Assembly: GCF_900116145.1 (NCBI RefSeq)
Contig: NZ_FPAB01000010.1
Location: 1 to 64,000, forward strand
Reading direction: 5' to 3'
Length of the DNA stretch: 64,000 nt
Source: Streptomyces harbinensis
GTDB taxonomy: Bacteria; Actinomycetota; Actinomycetes; Streptomycetales; Streptomycetaceae
The notes beneath the pieces were generated by a model that worked only from the letters and a program-made list of their open reading frames with translations, did not search any database and was not told the origin of the DNA. Each line of letters opens with the position of its first letter. Within the stretch, counting starts at the first letter, position 1. Below, piece by piece: positions 14,845 to 23,978 of this stretch. A program made the position numbers and the translations under genes.

Positions 14845-15987
14845 ATGAGCAGCGACTCCACTCACCAGAGCCCCAAGCCCCGCGTCGCCGTCGTCTTCGG
14901 CGGACGCAGCTCCGAGCACACCATCTCGGTTCTCACCGCGGGCGCCGTGCTCCGCGCGATCGACCGGGAGCGGTACGACGTGCTGCCCATCGGCATCACC
15001 ACCGACGGCCGCTGGGCGCTGACCGCCGACGATCCCGAGCGGATGGCCATCACCGGCCGCGAACTCCCGACCGTGGCCGGGATCGCCGAACCCGGCGGCG
15101 GCTCGGTGCTGCTGCCGGTGGACCCGGCCGCGCGCGAGGTCGTTCTCGCGGAGCCCGGCTCCGTGCCCAAGGACCTCGGCGACGTCGACGTCGTCTTCCC
15201 CGTACTGCACGGCCCCTACGGGGAGGACGGCACGCTCCAGGGCATGCTGGAGCTGTCCGGCGTGCCGTACGTCGGGGCCGGGGTGCTGGCCTCCGCCGTC
15301 GGCATGGACAAGGAGTACATGAAGCGGATCTTCCACTCCTTCGGCCTGCCCGTCGGCCCCTACACCGTCATCCGCCCGCGCGAATGGGACACCGACCCGG
15401 CCGCCGCCCGGAAGAAGATCGTGGACTTCGCCGGCGACCACGGCTGGCCCGTCTTCGTCAAGCCCGCCCGCGCCGGCTCCTCCATGGGCATCACCAAGGT
15501 CGACGACCTGGCGGGCCTGGACGACGCCATCGCCGAGGCCCGCGCGCACGACCCCAAGATCATCGTCGAGTCGCTGCTGCGCGGCCGGGAGATCGAGTGC
15601 GGCGTCCTGGAGTTCGAGGACGGGCCGCGCGCCTCCGTCCCCGCCGAGATCCCGCCCGTCTCCGACCACGACTTCTACGACTTCGAGGCCAAGTACCTCG
15701 ACTCGGCCGAAGGCATCGTCCCCGCGCCGCTGACCCCCGAGCAGACCGACCGGGTGCGGGAACTGGCCGTGCTCGCCTACGAGGCCGTCTCCTGCGAGGG
15801 CCTGGTGCGGGCGGACTTCTTCCTCACCGAGGACGGCGAGTTCGTCATCAACGAGATCAACACCCTGCCCGGGTTCACACCCATCTCGATGTACCCGCGG
15901 ATGTGGCAGGCCAGCGGCGTGGACTACCCGGAGCTGATCGACCGGCTCATCCAGGCCGCGCTGCGCCGCTCGACGGGGCTGCGCTAG
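14845..15987 (+). CDS. ddl: D-alanine--D-alanine ligase
   Basis: A 380-residue ATP-grasp enzyme that joins two D-Ala for peptidoglycan precursors. Motifs are VVFGGRSSEHTISV at the N-terminus, FPVLHGPYGEDGTLQG near 118-133, VKPARAGSSMGI near 205, and the metal-binding end FVINEINTLPGFTPISMYP. The tyrosine in YDFEAKYLD is what vancomycin-sensitive ligases carry, so D-Ala-D-Ala and not D-Ala-D-Lac is expected. Confidence 0.97.
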   Translation: MSSDSTHQSPKPRVAVVFGGRSSEHTISVLTAGAVLRAIDRERYDVLPIGITTDGRWALTADDPERMAITGRELPTVAGIAEPGGGSVLLPVDPAAREVVLAEPGSVPKDLGDVDVVFPVLHGPYGEDGTLQGMLELSGVPYVGAGVLASAVGMDKEYMKRIFHSFGLPVGPYTVIRPREWDTDPAAARKKIVDFAGDHGWPVFVKPARAGSSMGITKVDDLAGLDDAIAEARAHDPKIIVESLLRGREIECGVLEFEDGPRASVPAEIPPVSDHDFYDFEAKYLDSAEGIVPAPLTPEQTDRVRELAVLAYEAVSCEGLVRADFFLTEDGEFVINEINTLPGFTPISMYPRMWQASGVDYPELIDRLIQAALRRSTGLR

Positions 15988-16007
15988 GGCGGCGGGACGC
16001 ACGGGCC

Positions 16008-16044
16008 GTACGGGGCGGCGCCGGTGCGGCGGTCCGCCCCGTAC
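16008..16044. terminator. Bidirectional terminator between ddl and the DUF3515 gene
   Basis: GTACGGGGCGG (16008-16018) and CCGCCCCGTAC (16034-16044) form a perfect 11-bp stem in the short gap between two converging genes. Confidence 0.75.
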
Positions 16045-16053
16045 CGGCGTCGC

Positions 16054-16602
16054 TCACGAACCGGCGGGCGGCGCGCCGTACAGCTCCTCCTGGGCGTACA
16101 GCTCGTCCAGCGGCACCTGGCCGGCGATCGCTTCGGCGAGATCCACCAGCGGGTTCACCTCGGGCGCGTAGTCCGCCGGCACGGACACCTCCACGTGCAC
16201 CGTGCGGTGCGTGGTGGTGAACAGCTTCCCGCCGCCGGGGGCGTCCTCCAGCAGCCAGGAGACGCCGTTGACGTCCACCGCGTCCGCGAGCGGGTCGTAC
16301 CCCTCCTCGCCCGGCGTCAGGACCAGCGGCAGCGGGACCCCGCAGCGCAGCACGATGGCCGGGTCCCCCCACACCGCGACGTACGCGGGGAGGTCCGCGC
16401 CGTCCACCCGTTCCTGGCCCTCCACCCGCTCCGGCAGGGCGGCGTCCACCGCGTCGCACACCTCGGCCGCCGCGGCGGCCGGAGCCGGCGCCACCACCGC
16501 GGCGGCGCCGTCCGTGCCGTCCGCCGCCGCGCACCCCACGAGCGCCAACAGGACCGCCGAAGCGGCGAGGACGGTGCCGGAAAAGCGAACGGTGCGACTC
16601 AC
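16054..16602 (-). CDS. DUF3515 family lipoprotein
   Basis: A 182-residue secreted protein with a lipoprotein signal: basic MSRTVRFSG, a hydrophobic stretch, and the lipobox LVGC with Cys at about residue 24. The mature part has AEVCDAV, VAVWGDPAIVLRCGVPLPL and VNGVSWLLED, characteristic of DUF3515, a family found downstream of ddl in Streptomyces. Two Cys in the mature part could form a disulfide. Function unknown; probably attached to the outer face of the membrane. Confidence 0.9.
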   Translation of the reverse strand: MSRTVRFSGTVLAASAVLLALVGCAAADGTDGAAAVVAPAPAAAAAEVCDAVDAALPERVEGQERVDGADLPAYVAVWGDPAIVLRCGVPLPLVLTPGEEGYDPLADAVDVNGVSWLLEDAPGGGKLFTTTHRTVHVEVSVPADYAPEVNPLVDLAEAIAGQVPLDELYAQEELYGAPPAGS

Positions 16603-16621
16603 GCCGTCAGCATAAAACGCC

Positions 16622-16855
16622 CTACAGATTGACCACCGGGCAGGTCAAGGTGCGGGTGATCCCCGGCACCCGCTGCACCTGCGCCACCACCAGCCGGCCC
16701 AGAGCGTCGACCGAGGCGGCCTCCGCGCGGACGATGACGTCGTACGGGCCCGTCACATCCTCGGCCTTGATCACCCCCGGGACCTCGGAGATGACCTCGG
16801 CCACGGCGTGCGCCTTGCCCACCTCGGTCTGGATCAGGATGTACGCCTGTACCAC
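16622..16855 (-). CDS. Stand-alone Lrp/AsnC ligand-binding domain protein
   Basis: A 77-residue RAM-domain protein, VQAYILIQTEVGKAHAVAEV then GPYDVIVRAEA and VPGITRTLTCPVV, with no helix-turn-helix. Such small SMLs bind amino acids and may assemble with full-length Lrp regulators. It starts at GTG 16855; the frame continues upstream into unrelated sequence antisense to thiL. Its 5' end diverges from thiL, with 132 nt between the starts. Confidence 0.93.
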   Translation of the reverse strand: MVQAYILIQTEVGKAHAVAEVISEVPGVIKAEDVTGPYDVIVRAEAASVDALGRLVVAQVQRVPGITRTLTCPVVNL

Positions 16856-16987
16856 AGGTCCTCCACAGCGGCTACGAGGAGCGGGGGCGCTACCGTAGCG
16901 CGTCATGACCTGTACCGGGAGACGTCGTCCGGTGCGGATCGCCGCGGAGCGTCCGCGGCGGCACCGAAGCGAGCTGAGGAGAGCCGA

Positions 16988-17956
16988 GTGAAGGGCAGTG
17001 TGGGGGAGCTGGGGGAGTTCGGGCTGATCCGGGAGCTGACCTCCCGGATCGGCGACACTCCGGCCGTACGTCTCGGCCCCGGCGACGACGCCGCGGTGAT
17101 CGCCGCCCCGGACCGCCGGGTGGTCGCCAGCACCGACATCCTGCTGGAGGGACGGCACTTCCGTCGCGACTGGTCCACGGCCTACGACGTCGGCCGCAAG
17201 GCCGCCGCCCAGAACCTCGCCGACATCGCCGCGATGGGCGCCGTACCCACCGCCATCCTGCTCGGCCTCGTGGTCCCCGCCGAACTGCCCGTCACCTGGC
17301 CCACCGAACTGATGGACGGAATCCGCGACGAATGCCAGGTCGCCGGCGCCGGCGTGGCGGGCGGCGACGTGGTGCGCGGTGACACCATCACCGTCTCCAT
17401 CACCGCCCTCGGCGACCTGCGCGACCGCGAGGCCGTCACCCGCGCCGGCGCCCGCCCCGGCGACCTGCTGGCCGTCACCGGCTGGCTCGGCTGGTCCGCC
17501 GCCGGATTCACCGTGCTCTCCCGGGGCTTCCGCTCCCCGCGCGCGTTCGTCGAGGCGCACCGCCGCCCCGAACCCCCGTACCACGCGGGCCCCGCCGCCG
17601 CCGCGCTCGGCGCCACCGCCATGACGGACGTCAGCGACGGACTCATCGCCGACCTCGGCCACATCGCCCACAGCAGCGGCGTACGGATCGACATCCGCTC
17701 CGCCACCCTCGACGTCCCCGCCCAGATGTCCGACATCGGGCACGCGGTGGGCGTCGACCCGCTGCACTGGGTGCTCACCGGCGGCGAGGACCACGCGATC
17801 GTGGCGACCTTCCCGGCCGACACCAAACTCCCCGCCCGCTGGCGGGTGATCGGCCAGGTGCTGCCGGCCCGGGGCAGCGTACGGCCCCAGGTGACCGTGG
17901 ACGGCGCCCCGTGGGAGCGGGACGGGGGCTGGGACCACTTCGGTTCGGACGGCTGA
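16988..17956 (+). CDS. thiL: Thiamine-monophosphate kinase
   Basis: A 322-residue AIRS/PurM-like kinase that phosphorylates thiamine phosphate to thiamine diphosphate. Motifs are GPGDDAAVI near 30, STDILLEGRHF near 48, NLADIAAMGA near 74, and TDVSDGLIADLGHIA near 213. GTG 16988 follows GAGGAGAGC and gives the usual N-terminus with GELGEFGLI. It is followed 14 nt later by thiD, so the two thiamine genes probably form an operon. Confidence 0.96.
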   Translation: MKGSVGELGEFGLIRELTSRIGDTPAVRLGPGDDAAVIAAPDRRVVASTDILLEGRHFRRDWSTAYDVGRKAAAQNLADIAAMGAVPTAILLGLVVPAELPVTWPTELMDGIRDECQVAGAGVAGGDVVRGDTITVSITALGDLRDREAVTRAGARPGDLLAVTGWLGWSAAGFTVLSRGFRSPRAFVEAHRRPEPPYHAGPAAAALGATAMTDVSDGLIADLGHIAHSSGVRIDIRSATLDVPAQMSDIGHAVGVDPLHWVLTGGEDHAIVATFPADTKLPARWRVIGQVLPARGSVRPQVTVDGAPWERDGGWDHFGSDG

Positions 17957-17970
17957 CTAGGGTCGGGGCC

Positions 17971-18798
17971 ATGACCTCCGCCGCCGGCCCCGCCGCACCC
18001 CGTCCCGACTCCGCCGCACCGCCCCGGGTGCTGACCGTCGCCGGCTCCGACTCGGGCGGCGGCGCGGGCATCCAGGCCGACCTGAAGACCATGCTGGCGC
18101 TGGGCACCCACGGCATGAGCGTGCTCACGGCCGTCACCGCGCAGAACTCCCTGGGCGTCCAGGGCGCCTGGCCGCTGCCCGGCGAGGCGATACGCGCCCA
18201 GTTCCGCTCGGTCGTCGACGACATCGGCGTACAGGCGGTGAAAACCGGCATGCTCGGCACCGCCGCCACCGTGGAGACCGTCGCCGAACTGCTCGCGGGC
18301 GTCGCCGCCCCCGTGGTGGTGGACCCGGTCGGCGTCTCCAAGCACGGCGACCGGCTGCTGGCCGCCGACGCCGTGCACGCCGTGCGCAGCGTGCTGCTGC
18401 CCGCCGCGACCGTCGTCACGCCCAACCTGGACGAGGTCGCCCAGCTCACCGGGGTCCGGGTCACCGCCGAATCCGACCTGCGGGCCGCGGCGGAGGCGGT
18501 GCTCGCCTACGGGCCGCGCTGGGCGCTGATCAAGGGCGGCCACCTGCCCGGCGGCGACGCCGTCGATCTGCTCACCGACGGCAGCACCGAGCACTGGCTG
18601 CGCGCCCCCCGCAACCCCAACCGGCACACCCACGGCACCGGCTGCACCCTGGCCAGCGCCCTCGCCTGCGGACTCGCCCGGGGCGCGGAACTGCCCGCCG
18701 CCGCCCGCGCCGCCAAGGAGTACGTCACCGGCGCCCTGGCCGCCGGATTCCCGCTGGGCGCCGGGATCGGGCCGGTGCACCACGGATACCGCATCTGA
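17971..18798 (+). CDS. thiD: Hydroxymethylpyrimidine (phosphate) kinase
   Basis: A 275-residue ribokinase-fold enzyme that phosphorylates HMP and HMP phosphate in thiamine pyrimidine synthesis. Seen are VLTVAGSDSGGGAGIQADLK, GVQAVKTGMLG, VVDPVGVSKHGDRLL and the anion-hole/active-site HTHGTGCTLASALA near residue 215. It forms an operon with thiL. Confidence 0.96.
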   Translation: MTSAAGPAAPRPDSAAPPRVLTVAGSDSGGGAGIQADLKTMLALGTHGMSVLTAVTAQNSLGVQGAWPLPGEAIRAQFRSVVDDIGVQAVKTGMLGTAATVETVAELLAGVAAPVVVDPVGVSKHGDRLLAADAVHAVRSVLLPAATVVTPNLDEVAQLTGVRVTAESDLRAAAEAVLAYGPRWALIKGGHLPGGDAVDLLTDGSTEHWLRAPRNPNRHTHGTGCTLASALACGLARGAELPAAARAAKEYVTGALAAGFPLGAGIGPVHHGYRI

Positions 18799-18881
18799 CC
18801 GCTGCTGCCTGCGCCTGCGCCGCGGGCCGGCGCGTACCGGATGCGCGCGCCACCGGCCCCGCTTCCGCGCGCGGGAACGCC

Positions 18882-18914
18882 AAAAAGCCGGCCCACCACG
18901 GAGGTGGACCGGCT
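18882..18914 (-). terminator. Terminator of rpmB
   Basis: Read on the minus strand, AGCCGGTCCACC pairs with GGTGGGCCGGCT and ends in TTTTT, a textbook intrinsic terminator placed 34 nt after the rpmB stop. It may also stop thiLD transcripts from the other side. Confidence 0.9.
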
Positions 18915-18947
18915 CAGCGGCTTACGAGCGGACCGCGGCCGAATGCG

Positions 18948-19133
18948 TCAGCGCGCGACCTTGCCCGCCTTGATGCACGAGGTGCAGGCGTTCAGGCGCT
19001 TCGGCGTCCCATTGATCACGGCACGCACCCGCTGGATGTTGGGGTTCCAACGGCGGGGGGTGCGGCGGTGCGAGTGGGAGATGCTGTTACCGAAGCCCGG
19101 CCCCTTGCCGCAGACGTCGCAGTTGGCAGCCAC
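18948..19133 (-). CDS. rpmB: Ribosomal protein bL28
   Basis: A 61-residue protein MAANCDVCGKGPGFGN-x-ISHSHRRTPRRW with two CxxC pairs (CDVC and CTSC), so it is the zinc-binding (C+) form of L28. Zinc-binding forms are replaced by Cys-free paralogues under zinc starvation in Streptomyces. It starts at GTG 19133 with GGAG upstream. Confidence 0.97.
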   Translation of the reverse strand: MAANCDVCGKGPGFGNSISHSHRRTPRRWNPNIQRVRAVINGTPKRLNACTSCIKAGKVAR

Positions 19134-19156
19134 GGGTCACTCCAAAGACGGGTCAG

Positions 19157-19172
19157 CCCCGCGTACGCGGGG
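19157..19172. promoter_or_regulatory. 16-bp perfect palindrome upstream of rpmB
   Basis: CCCCGCGTACGCGGGG lies 24 nt upstream of the rpmB start, between its ribosome site and the probable promoter region. As RNA it would form an 8-bp perfect foldback in the leader; as DNA it could be an operator. Which is unknown. Confidence 0.5.
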
Positions 19173-19355
19173 TGACAGAAACTAACGTGGGATCCCGGGG
19201 CCAGGACCCTCGGGGATGTGCCCGATGAGCGGGAGAACACCCGTACCGAGCAACCGCAGCAGCATAACCCGCGGCTTCCCGAACGGAGAAATCCGCCCCG
19301 GTCCGCATAAGCTGCACCCCGCCGCCCGCCCCAGGAGAGAGCCGAGGTCACCACC

Positions 19356-20996
19356 GTGCCGCAACCGCTGGACGCCGCCGCGGTACGGCGCTGGTGCCGG
19401 ATAGCACTGGACACCCTGGGCCGCGACCGCGCGGAGATCGACGCCATCAACGTCTTCCCCGTCCCGGACGCCGACACCGGCACCAACCTCTACCTCACCA
19501 TGGAGTCCGCCGACCGCGCCCTGACCGCCGCCGCGCAGGAACCCGGCACCGGTACCCCGGGGCCCGGCGATGCCGCCCGCACCATGGCGCACGGCGCGCT
19601 GATCGGCGCCCGCGGCAACTCCGGAACCATCCTCGCCCAGCTGCTGCGCGGCATGGCCCAGGAACTGGCCGCCGCACCCGCCGACGACACCGGCCCCGAG
19701 CCGTTGCGCCGCGCGCTGCGCCGCGCCGCCACCTCCGCCTACGAGGCCGTCAGCCACCCCGTCGAGGGCACCATGCTCACCGTCGCCGCCGCCGCGGCCG
19801 ACGCCGCCGACCGCGCCCCCGCGCGCCACCCCGCCGACATCGCCGCCGCCGCCTGCGCCGGGGCCCGCACCGCCCTGGCCGCCACCCCCGGACAACTGGA
19901 CGCCCTGGCCCGCGCCCAGGTGGTCGACGCCGGGGGATCCGGCCTGGTCACCGTGTTGGACGCACTCGACGCCGCGCTCTCCGGCCGCGCCCCGGACACC
20001 CTGCCGCACCACGGCCTGGGCCGGCCCGCCGGCCACCGGCACGGCACGCCGGGCGATCCGGCCGCCGGCCACCCCGGGCACGAGGGCTGCGCCGGCGGCG
20101 GCTACGAGGTGATCTACCTCCTGGACGCCCGGGACGACGCCGTACCCGCCCTGCGCCGCACCCTGGACGCCCTCGGCGACTCCCTGGTGATCGTCGGCGG
20201 CGACGGCCTGTGGAACGTCCACGTCCACACCTCCCGGCCGGGCCCCGCCGTCGAGGCGGGCATCGAGGCCGGCCGCCCGCACCGGATCAGCATCACCCAG
20301 CTCACCGCCGCCGCCCCCGGCACCGCGGCACCCGCCGCCGACCGCGCCGTCGTCTGCGTGATGCCCGGCGACGGCCTGGCCGCCCTGTGCACCGAGGCCG
20401 GCGCCACCGCCCTCACGGCGGACCCCGCCCGCCCCCCGGCCACCGACGACCTCGCGGCGGCCATCGACCGCGCCGGGTCCCGGGAGATCGTGCTGCTGCC
20501 GAACGACGGCGCCCTGTGGCACGCCTCGGCCGCCGCCGCAGAACAGGCCCGCCAGCGCGGCGTCCGGGTCGCCGTCATCCCCACCCGCTCCCCGGTCCAG
20601 GGCCTGGCGGCGCTCGCCGTCCACGCCGCGGAACGCCGCTTCGACGAGGACGTCGTCGCCATGACCTCCGCCGCCGGGGCCACCCGGTTCGGCGAGGTCA
20701 CCGTCGCCGAACGCGAGTCCTGGACGACCGTGGGCATCTGCCAGGCCGGCGACGTCCTCGGCCTGATCGACGGCGACGTCGCCGTGATCGGCTCCGCGAC
20801 GGAGGACGTCGCCGCCGACCTCCTCACCCGGATGCTGTCGGCCGGCGGCGAACTGGTCACCCTCGTCCTCGGCGACGACACCCCCGCCGCACTCGCCGAC
20901 CGGCTGGAACGCCAGGTACGCCGCGGCCACCTCGGCGTGGACACCGTCGTCTACCGGGGACGCCAGGCAGCCCCGCTGCTGATCGGCGTCGAATAG
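19356..20996 (+). CDS. DhaL/DAK2-domain protein (FakA/YloV-like)
   Basis: A 546-residue protein. The N-terminal DhaL (DAK2) kinase domain contains the Mg-ATP ligands INVFPVPDADTGTNLY near residues 31-46 and GARGNSGTILAQLLRG. The C-terminal half (KHD-like domain, HAAERRFDEDVVAMTSAAG and VYRGRQAAPLLIGVE) matches the FakA/YloV group. FakA phosphorylates fatty acids bound to FakB, so incorporation of exogenous fatty acids is the likely role, though no FakB is nearby. GTG 19356 follows AGGAGAG. It lies upstream of recG, as in many Gram-positive bacteria. Confidence 0.9.
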   Translation: MPQPLDAAAVRRWCRIALDTLGRDRAEIDAINVFPVPDADTGTNLYLTMESADRALTAAAQEPGTGTPGPGDAARTMAHGALIGARGNSGTILAQLLRGMAQELAAAPADDTGPEPLRRALRRAATSAYEAVSHPVEGTMLTVAAAAADAADRAPARHPADIAAAACAGARTALAATPGQLDALARAQVVDAGGSGLVTVLDALDAALSGRAPDTLPHHGLGRPAGHRHGTPGDPAAGHPGHEGCAGGGYEVIYLLDARDDAVPALRRTLDALGDSLVIVGGDGLWNVHVHTSRPGPAVEAGIEAGRPHRISITQLTAAAPGTAAPAADRAVVCVMPGDGLAALCTEAGATALTADPARPPATDDLAAAIDRAGSREIVLLPNDGALWHASAAAAEQARQRGVRVAVIPTRSPVQGLAALAVHAAERRFDEDVVAMTSAAGATRFGEVTVAERESWTTVGICQAGDVLGLIDGDVAVIGSATEDVAADLLTRMLSAGGELVTLVLGDDTPAALADRLERQVRRGHLGVDTVVYRGRQAAPLLIGVE

Positions 20997-21010
20997 CGAC
21001 CAGCGACGCA

Positions 21011-21040
21011 GGTGGGCCTGCTCCGCTGAGCAGGCCCACC
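21011..21040 (+). terminator. Terminator after the DAK2 gene
   Basis: GGTGGGCCTGCTC (21011-21023) and GAGCAGGCCCACC (21028-21040) form a perfect 13-bp stem with a 4-nt loop, 14 nt after the stop. Confidence 0.85.
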
Positions 21041-21581
21041 ACCGCGCTGCCCCGTCGCCCGCTGGCTGCCAAGGCCCCCGTTGTGACCCGAGACCCCCGC
21101 GCCCCGTCACCGGCCCCGGCGTCCCACCCCCACCTTCCGGCGCCGCCGAGCCCGCACCGGACCGCACCACGCCGCGCCGCTGCGCCGCCGCCCGGGCCCC
21201 TCCGCGCCGCACCGGATCCGCGCCGCCGCCCGGGCCCCTCCGCGCCGCCTTGCCCCGGGCCGCGCCGCTGCGCCGCGCCGTGCCGCTGCCCCGCGCCGTG
21301 ACGTCCCTGTGCCTCGGGCCCCGCCGCACCGCCACGTTGTCGCCCCGCCCCGCGCCCGTGGCGTCCCTGCGCCGCCGCCCGCCGCTCGCCGCCCCACCCC
21401 CGGGCCTCTCCGCGTCGCGGCGGGCCGTACCGCCCCGTGCCGCACTGCTGCGCTGCCGAGCCCCGGGCCCGCCGCGCCCCACGCCGCGCCGCCACGCCCT
21501 GCGCCCGTGGCGTCCCCGCGCCGCCGGCCCCGCCGCCCCGCCGCGCGGCCACTCGCCGCGATGTCGGTGGCATGGTGTGCA
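21041..21581. other. GC-rich spacer with short direct repeats, no gene seen
   Basis: About 540 nt between a strong terminator and recG. The composition is extreme (mostly G and C with CCG/GCC triplets). It holds a perfect 29-bp direct repeat (21182-21210 and 21220-21248) and a near-repeat of GCGCCCGTGGCGTCCC at about 21351 and 21501. Open frames run through on several strands, but their products are Arg/Gly/Ala low-complexity and shift with the repeats, so I call none. The recG promoter presumably lies here but cannot be recognised. Confidence 0.6.
21182..21248. repeat. Perfect 29-bp tandem-like direct repeat
   Basis: Two identical 29-bp copies (21182-21210, 21220-21248) separated by 9 nt. 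They look like a product of slippage in GC-rich spacer DNA. Confidence 0.8.
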
Positions 21582-23858
21582 ATGGGCACCGTGACCGCGC
21601 TGTCTGAACCCCTCGCCAAGGTCGTCGGCGGCACCACCGCCAAGGTGATGGCCGACCACCTCGACCTGCGGACGGTCGGCGACCTGCTGCACCACTACCC
21701 GCGCCGCTACGCCGAGCGCGGCGAGCTGACCCGGCTCGCCGAACTGCCGCTGGACGAGCACGTGACCGTCGTCGCCGAGGTCGCCGACGCCCGCACCCAC
21801 ACGTTCAACCGCGGCAAGGGCCAGCGCCTGGAGGTCACCCTCACCGACGGCAGCGGACGGCTCCAGCTGGTCTTCTTCGGCCGCGGCGTCCACCACCACA
21901 AGCGTGAACTGGTGCCGGGCCGCCGCGGCATGTTCGCCGGCAAGGTCTCCGTCTTCAACCGCAAGCTCCAGCTGGCCCACCCCGCCTACGAACTGCTCGG
22001 CGCCGACACCGGTGACGCCCCCGGCGACGGCGCCGCCGCGGCGCGCGAGTTCGCCGGGCGGCTGCTGCCGCTCTACCCCGCCTGCAAACAGCTGGAGTCC
22101 TGGAAACTGGCCAAGGCCGTCGCCCTCGTCCTGGACTCGCTCGCCGCCTCCGGCTGGTCCGGGCTGATCGACCCGCTGCCGGACGAGCTGCGCCGCGAGC
22201 GCGGCCTCATCCCCCTGCCCGAGGCGTTCGAGAAGGTGCACCGCCCCCGCACCAAGGCCGACATCGCCGCCGCCGGCGACCGCCTGAAGTGGGACGAGGC
22301 GTTCGTCCTCCAGGTGGCGCTCGCCCGCCGCCGGCACACCGACCGCCAGCTGTCCGCCACCCCGCGCCGCCCCGCCGCCGACGGGCTGCTGACCACCTTC
22401 GACAGCCGGCTGCCGTTCACCCTCACCGAGGGCCAGCGCACCGTCAGCGAGGAGATCTTCGCCGACCTGGCGACCGAACACCCCATGCACCGGCTGCTCC
22501 AGGGCGAGGTCGGCAGCGGCAAGACCCTGGTGGCCCTGCGCGCCATGCTGGCCGTCGCCGACAGCGGCGGCCAGTCCGCGCTGCTGGCGCCCACCGAGGT
22601 GCTCGCCCAGCAGCACCACCGTTCCATCACCGAGATGATGGGCGACCTCGCCGAGGGCGGCCTGATCGGCGGCGCCGAGCACGGCACCCGCGTCACGCTG
22701 CTCACCGGCTCCATGGGCGCCGCCGCCCGGCGCCGCGCCCTGCTGGAGGCGGCCACCGGCGAGGCCGGCATCGTGATCGGCACCCACGCGCTCATCGAGG
22801 ACGTCGTGCAGTTCCACGATCTGGGCCTGGTGGTCGTCGACGAACAGCACCGGTTCGGCGTGGAGCAGCGCGACGCGCTGCGCGGCAAGGGGAAGCGTCC
22901 GCCGCATCTGCTGGTGATGACCGCGACCCCGATCCCGCGCACCGTCGCCATGACCGTCTTCGGTGATCTGGAGACCTCGGTCCTCGACCAGCTGCCGGCC
23001 GGCCGCGCCCCCATCGTCAGCCATGTGGTGCCCGCCCGGGACAAGCCCCACTTCCTCGCCCGCGCCTGGGAGCGGGTACGGGAGGAGGTGGCCGCCGGCC
23101 ATCAGGTGTACGTGGTGTGTCCGCGCATCGGCGACGAGGACACGAAGGAGCCGGTGAAGAAGCCGGGCCGCCGGGCCGGTGGCGACGACGCCGGGGAGGG
23201 CGCGGACGGCGGTAAGGACGGCTCGGGCACGGACGCGGACCGGCGTCCGCCGCTCGCGGTGCTGGAGGTCGCCGACCAGTTGCGGGCCGGGCCGCTGGCG
23301 GGGCTGAACGTGGCGGCCCTGCACGGCCGGATGGCCCCGGACGCCAAGGACGAGGTGATGCGGGGCTTCTCCGCCGGTGAGGTCCAGGTGCTGGTGGCCA
23401 CCACCGTCATCGAGGTGGGCGTCAACGTGCCCAACGCCACCGTGATGGTGATCATGGACGCCGACCGGTTCGGCGTCTCCCAGCTGCACCAGCTGCGCGG
23501 CCGGGTCGGGCGCGGCAGCGCCGGCGGGCTCTGCCTGCTGGTCAGCGAGGCGCCCGAGGGCAGCCCGGCCCGCTCCCGGCTGGACGCCGTGGCCGGTACG
23601 CAGGACGGGTTCGAGCTGTCCCGCATCGATCTGGAACAGCGCCGGGAGGGCGACGTGCTGGGTCAGGCCCAGTCCGGCGGCCGGTCCAGCCTGCGGATGC
23701 TGGCGGTCATCGAGGACGAGGAGATCATCGCCGCCGCCCGCGCCGAGGCCACCGCGCTGGTCGCCGCCGATCCCACGCTGGAGGACGCGCCCGCCCTGCG
23801 CACCGCCCTCGACGCGCTGCTGGACGCCGACCGCGAGGAGTACCTCGACAAGGGTTGA
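21582..23858 (+). CDS. recG: ATP-dependent DNA helicase RecG
   Basis: A 758-residue fork-reversal helicase. The N-terminal wedge/OB region has TVGDLLHHYPRRYAERGEL and GRLQLVFFGRG. The motor has Walker A GEVGSGKT near residue 308, VVVDEQHRFG (DExQ) near 420, the TATPIPRTVAMT motif, and the C-terminal TTVIEVGVNVPNA and LHQLRGRVGRG. Between motor lobes sits a charged insert, KKPGRRAGGDDAGEGADGG, that is variable in Streptomyces. The start is uncertain: ATG 21582, GTG 21591 or ATG 21561. Confidence 0.96.
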   Translation: MGTVTALSEPLAKVVGGTTAKVMADHLDLRTVGDLLHHYPRRYAERGELTRLAELPLDEHVTVVAEVADARTHTFNRGKGQRLEVTLTDGSGRLQLVFFGRGVHHHKRELVPGRRGMFAGKVSVFNRKLQLAHPAYELLGADTGDAPGDGAAAAREFAGRLLPLYPACKQLESWKLAKAVALVLDSLAASGWSGLIDPLPDELRRERGLIPLPEAFEKVHRPRTKADIAAAGDRLKWDEAFVLQVALARRRHTDRQLSATPRRPAADGLLTTFDSRLPFTLTEGQRTVSEEIFADLATEHPMHRLLQGEVGSGKTLVALRAMLAVADSGGQSALLAPTEVLAQQHHRSITEMMGDLAEGGLIGGAEHGTRVTLLTGSMGAAARRRALLEAATGEAGIVIGTHALIEDVVQFHDLGLVVVDEQHRFGVEQRDALRGKGKRPPHLLVMTATPIPRTVAMTVFGDLETSVLDQLPAGRAPIVSHVVPARDKPHFLARAWERVREEVAAGHQVYVVCPRIGDEDTKEPVKKPGRRAGGDDAGEGADGGKDGSGTDADRRPPLAVLEVADQLRAGPLAGLNVAALHGRMAPDAKDEVMRGFSAGEVQVLVATTVIEVGVNVPNATVMVIMDADRFGVSQLHQLRGRVGRGSAGGLCLLVSEAPEGSPARSRLDAVAGTQDGFELSRIDLEQRREGDVLGQAQSGGRSSLRMLAVIEDEEIIAAARAEATALVAADPTLEDAPALRTALDALLDADREEYLDKG

Positions 23859-23978
23859 ACCCCGGGCGCCGGGCGCCCCCGCGCGCCCGGGAATTGTCAG
23901 TGGTGGCTGGGAGAATTGGACCCAGTCCGCGGCAATCCATCCGGGATTGCGGGCGGTCGGACCACTGGGGGTTGTCCG

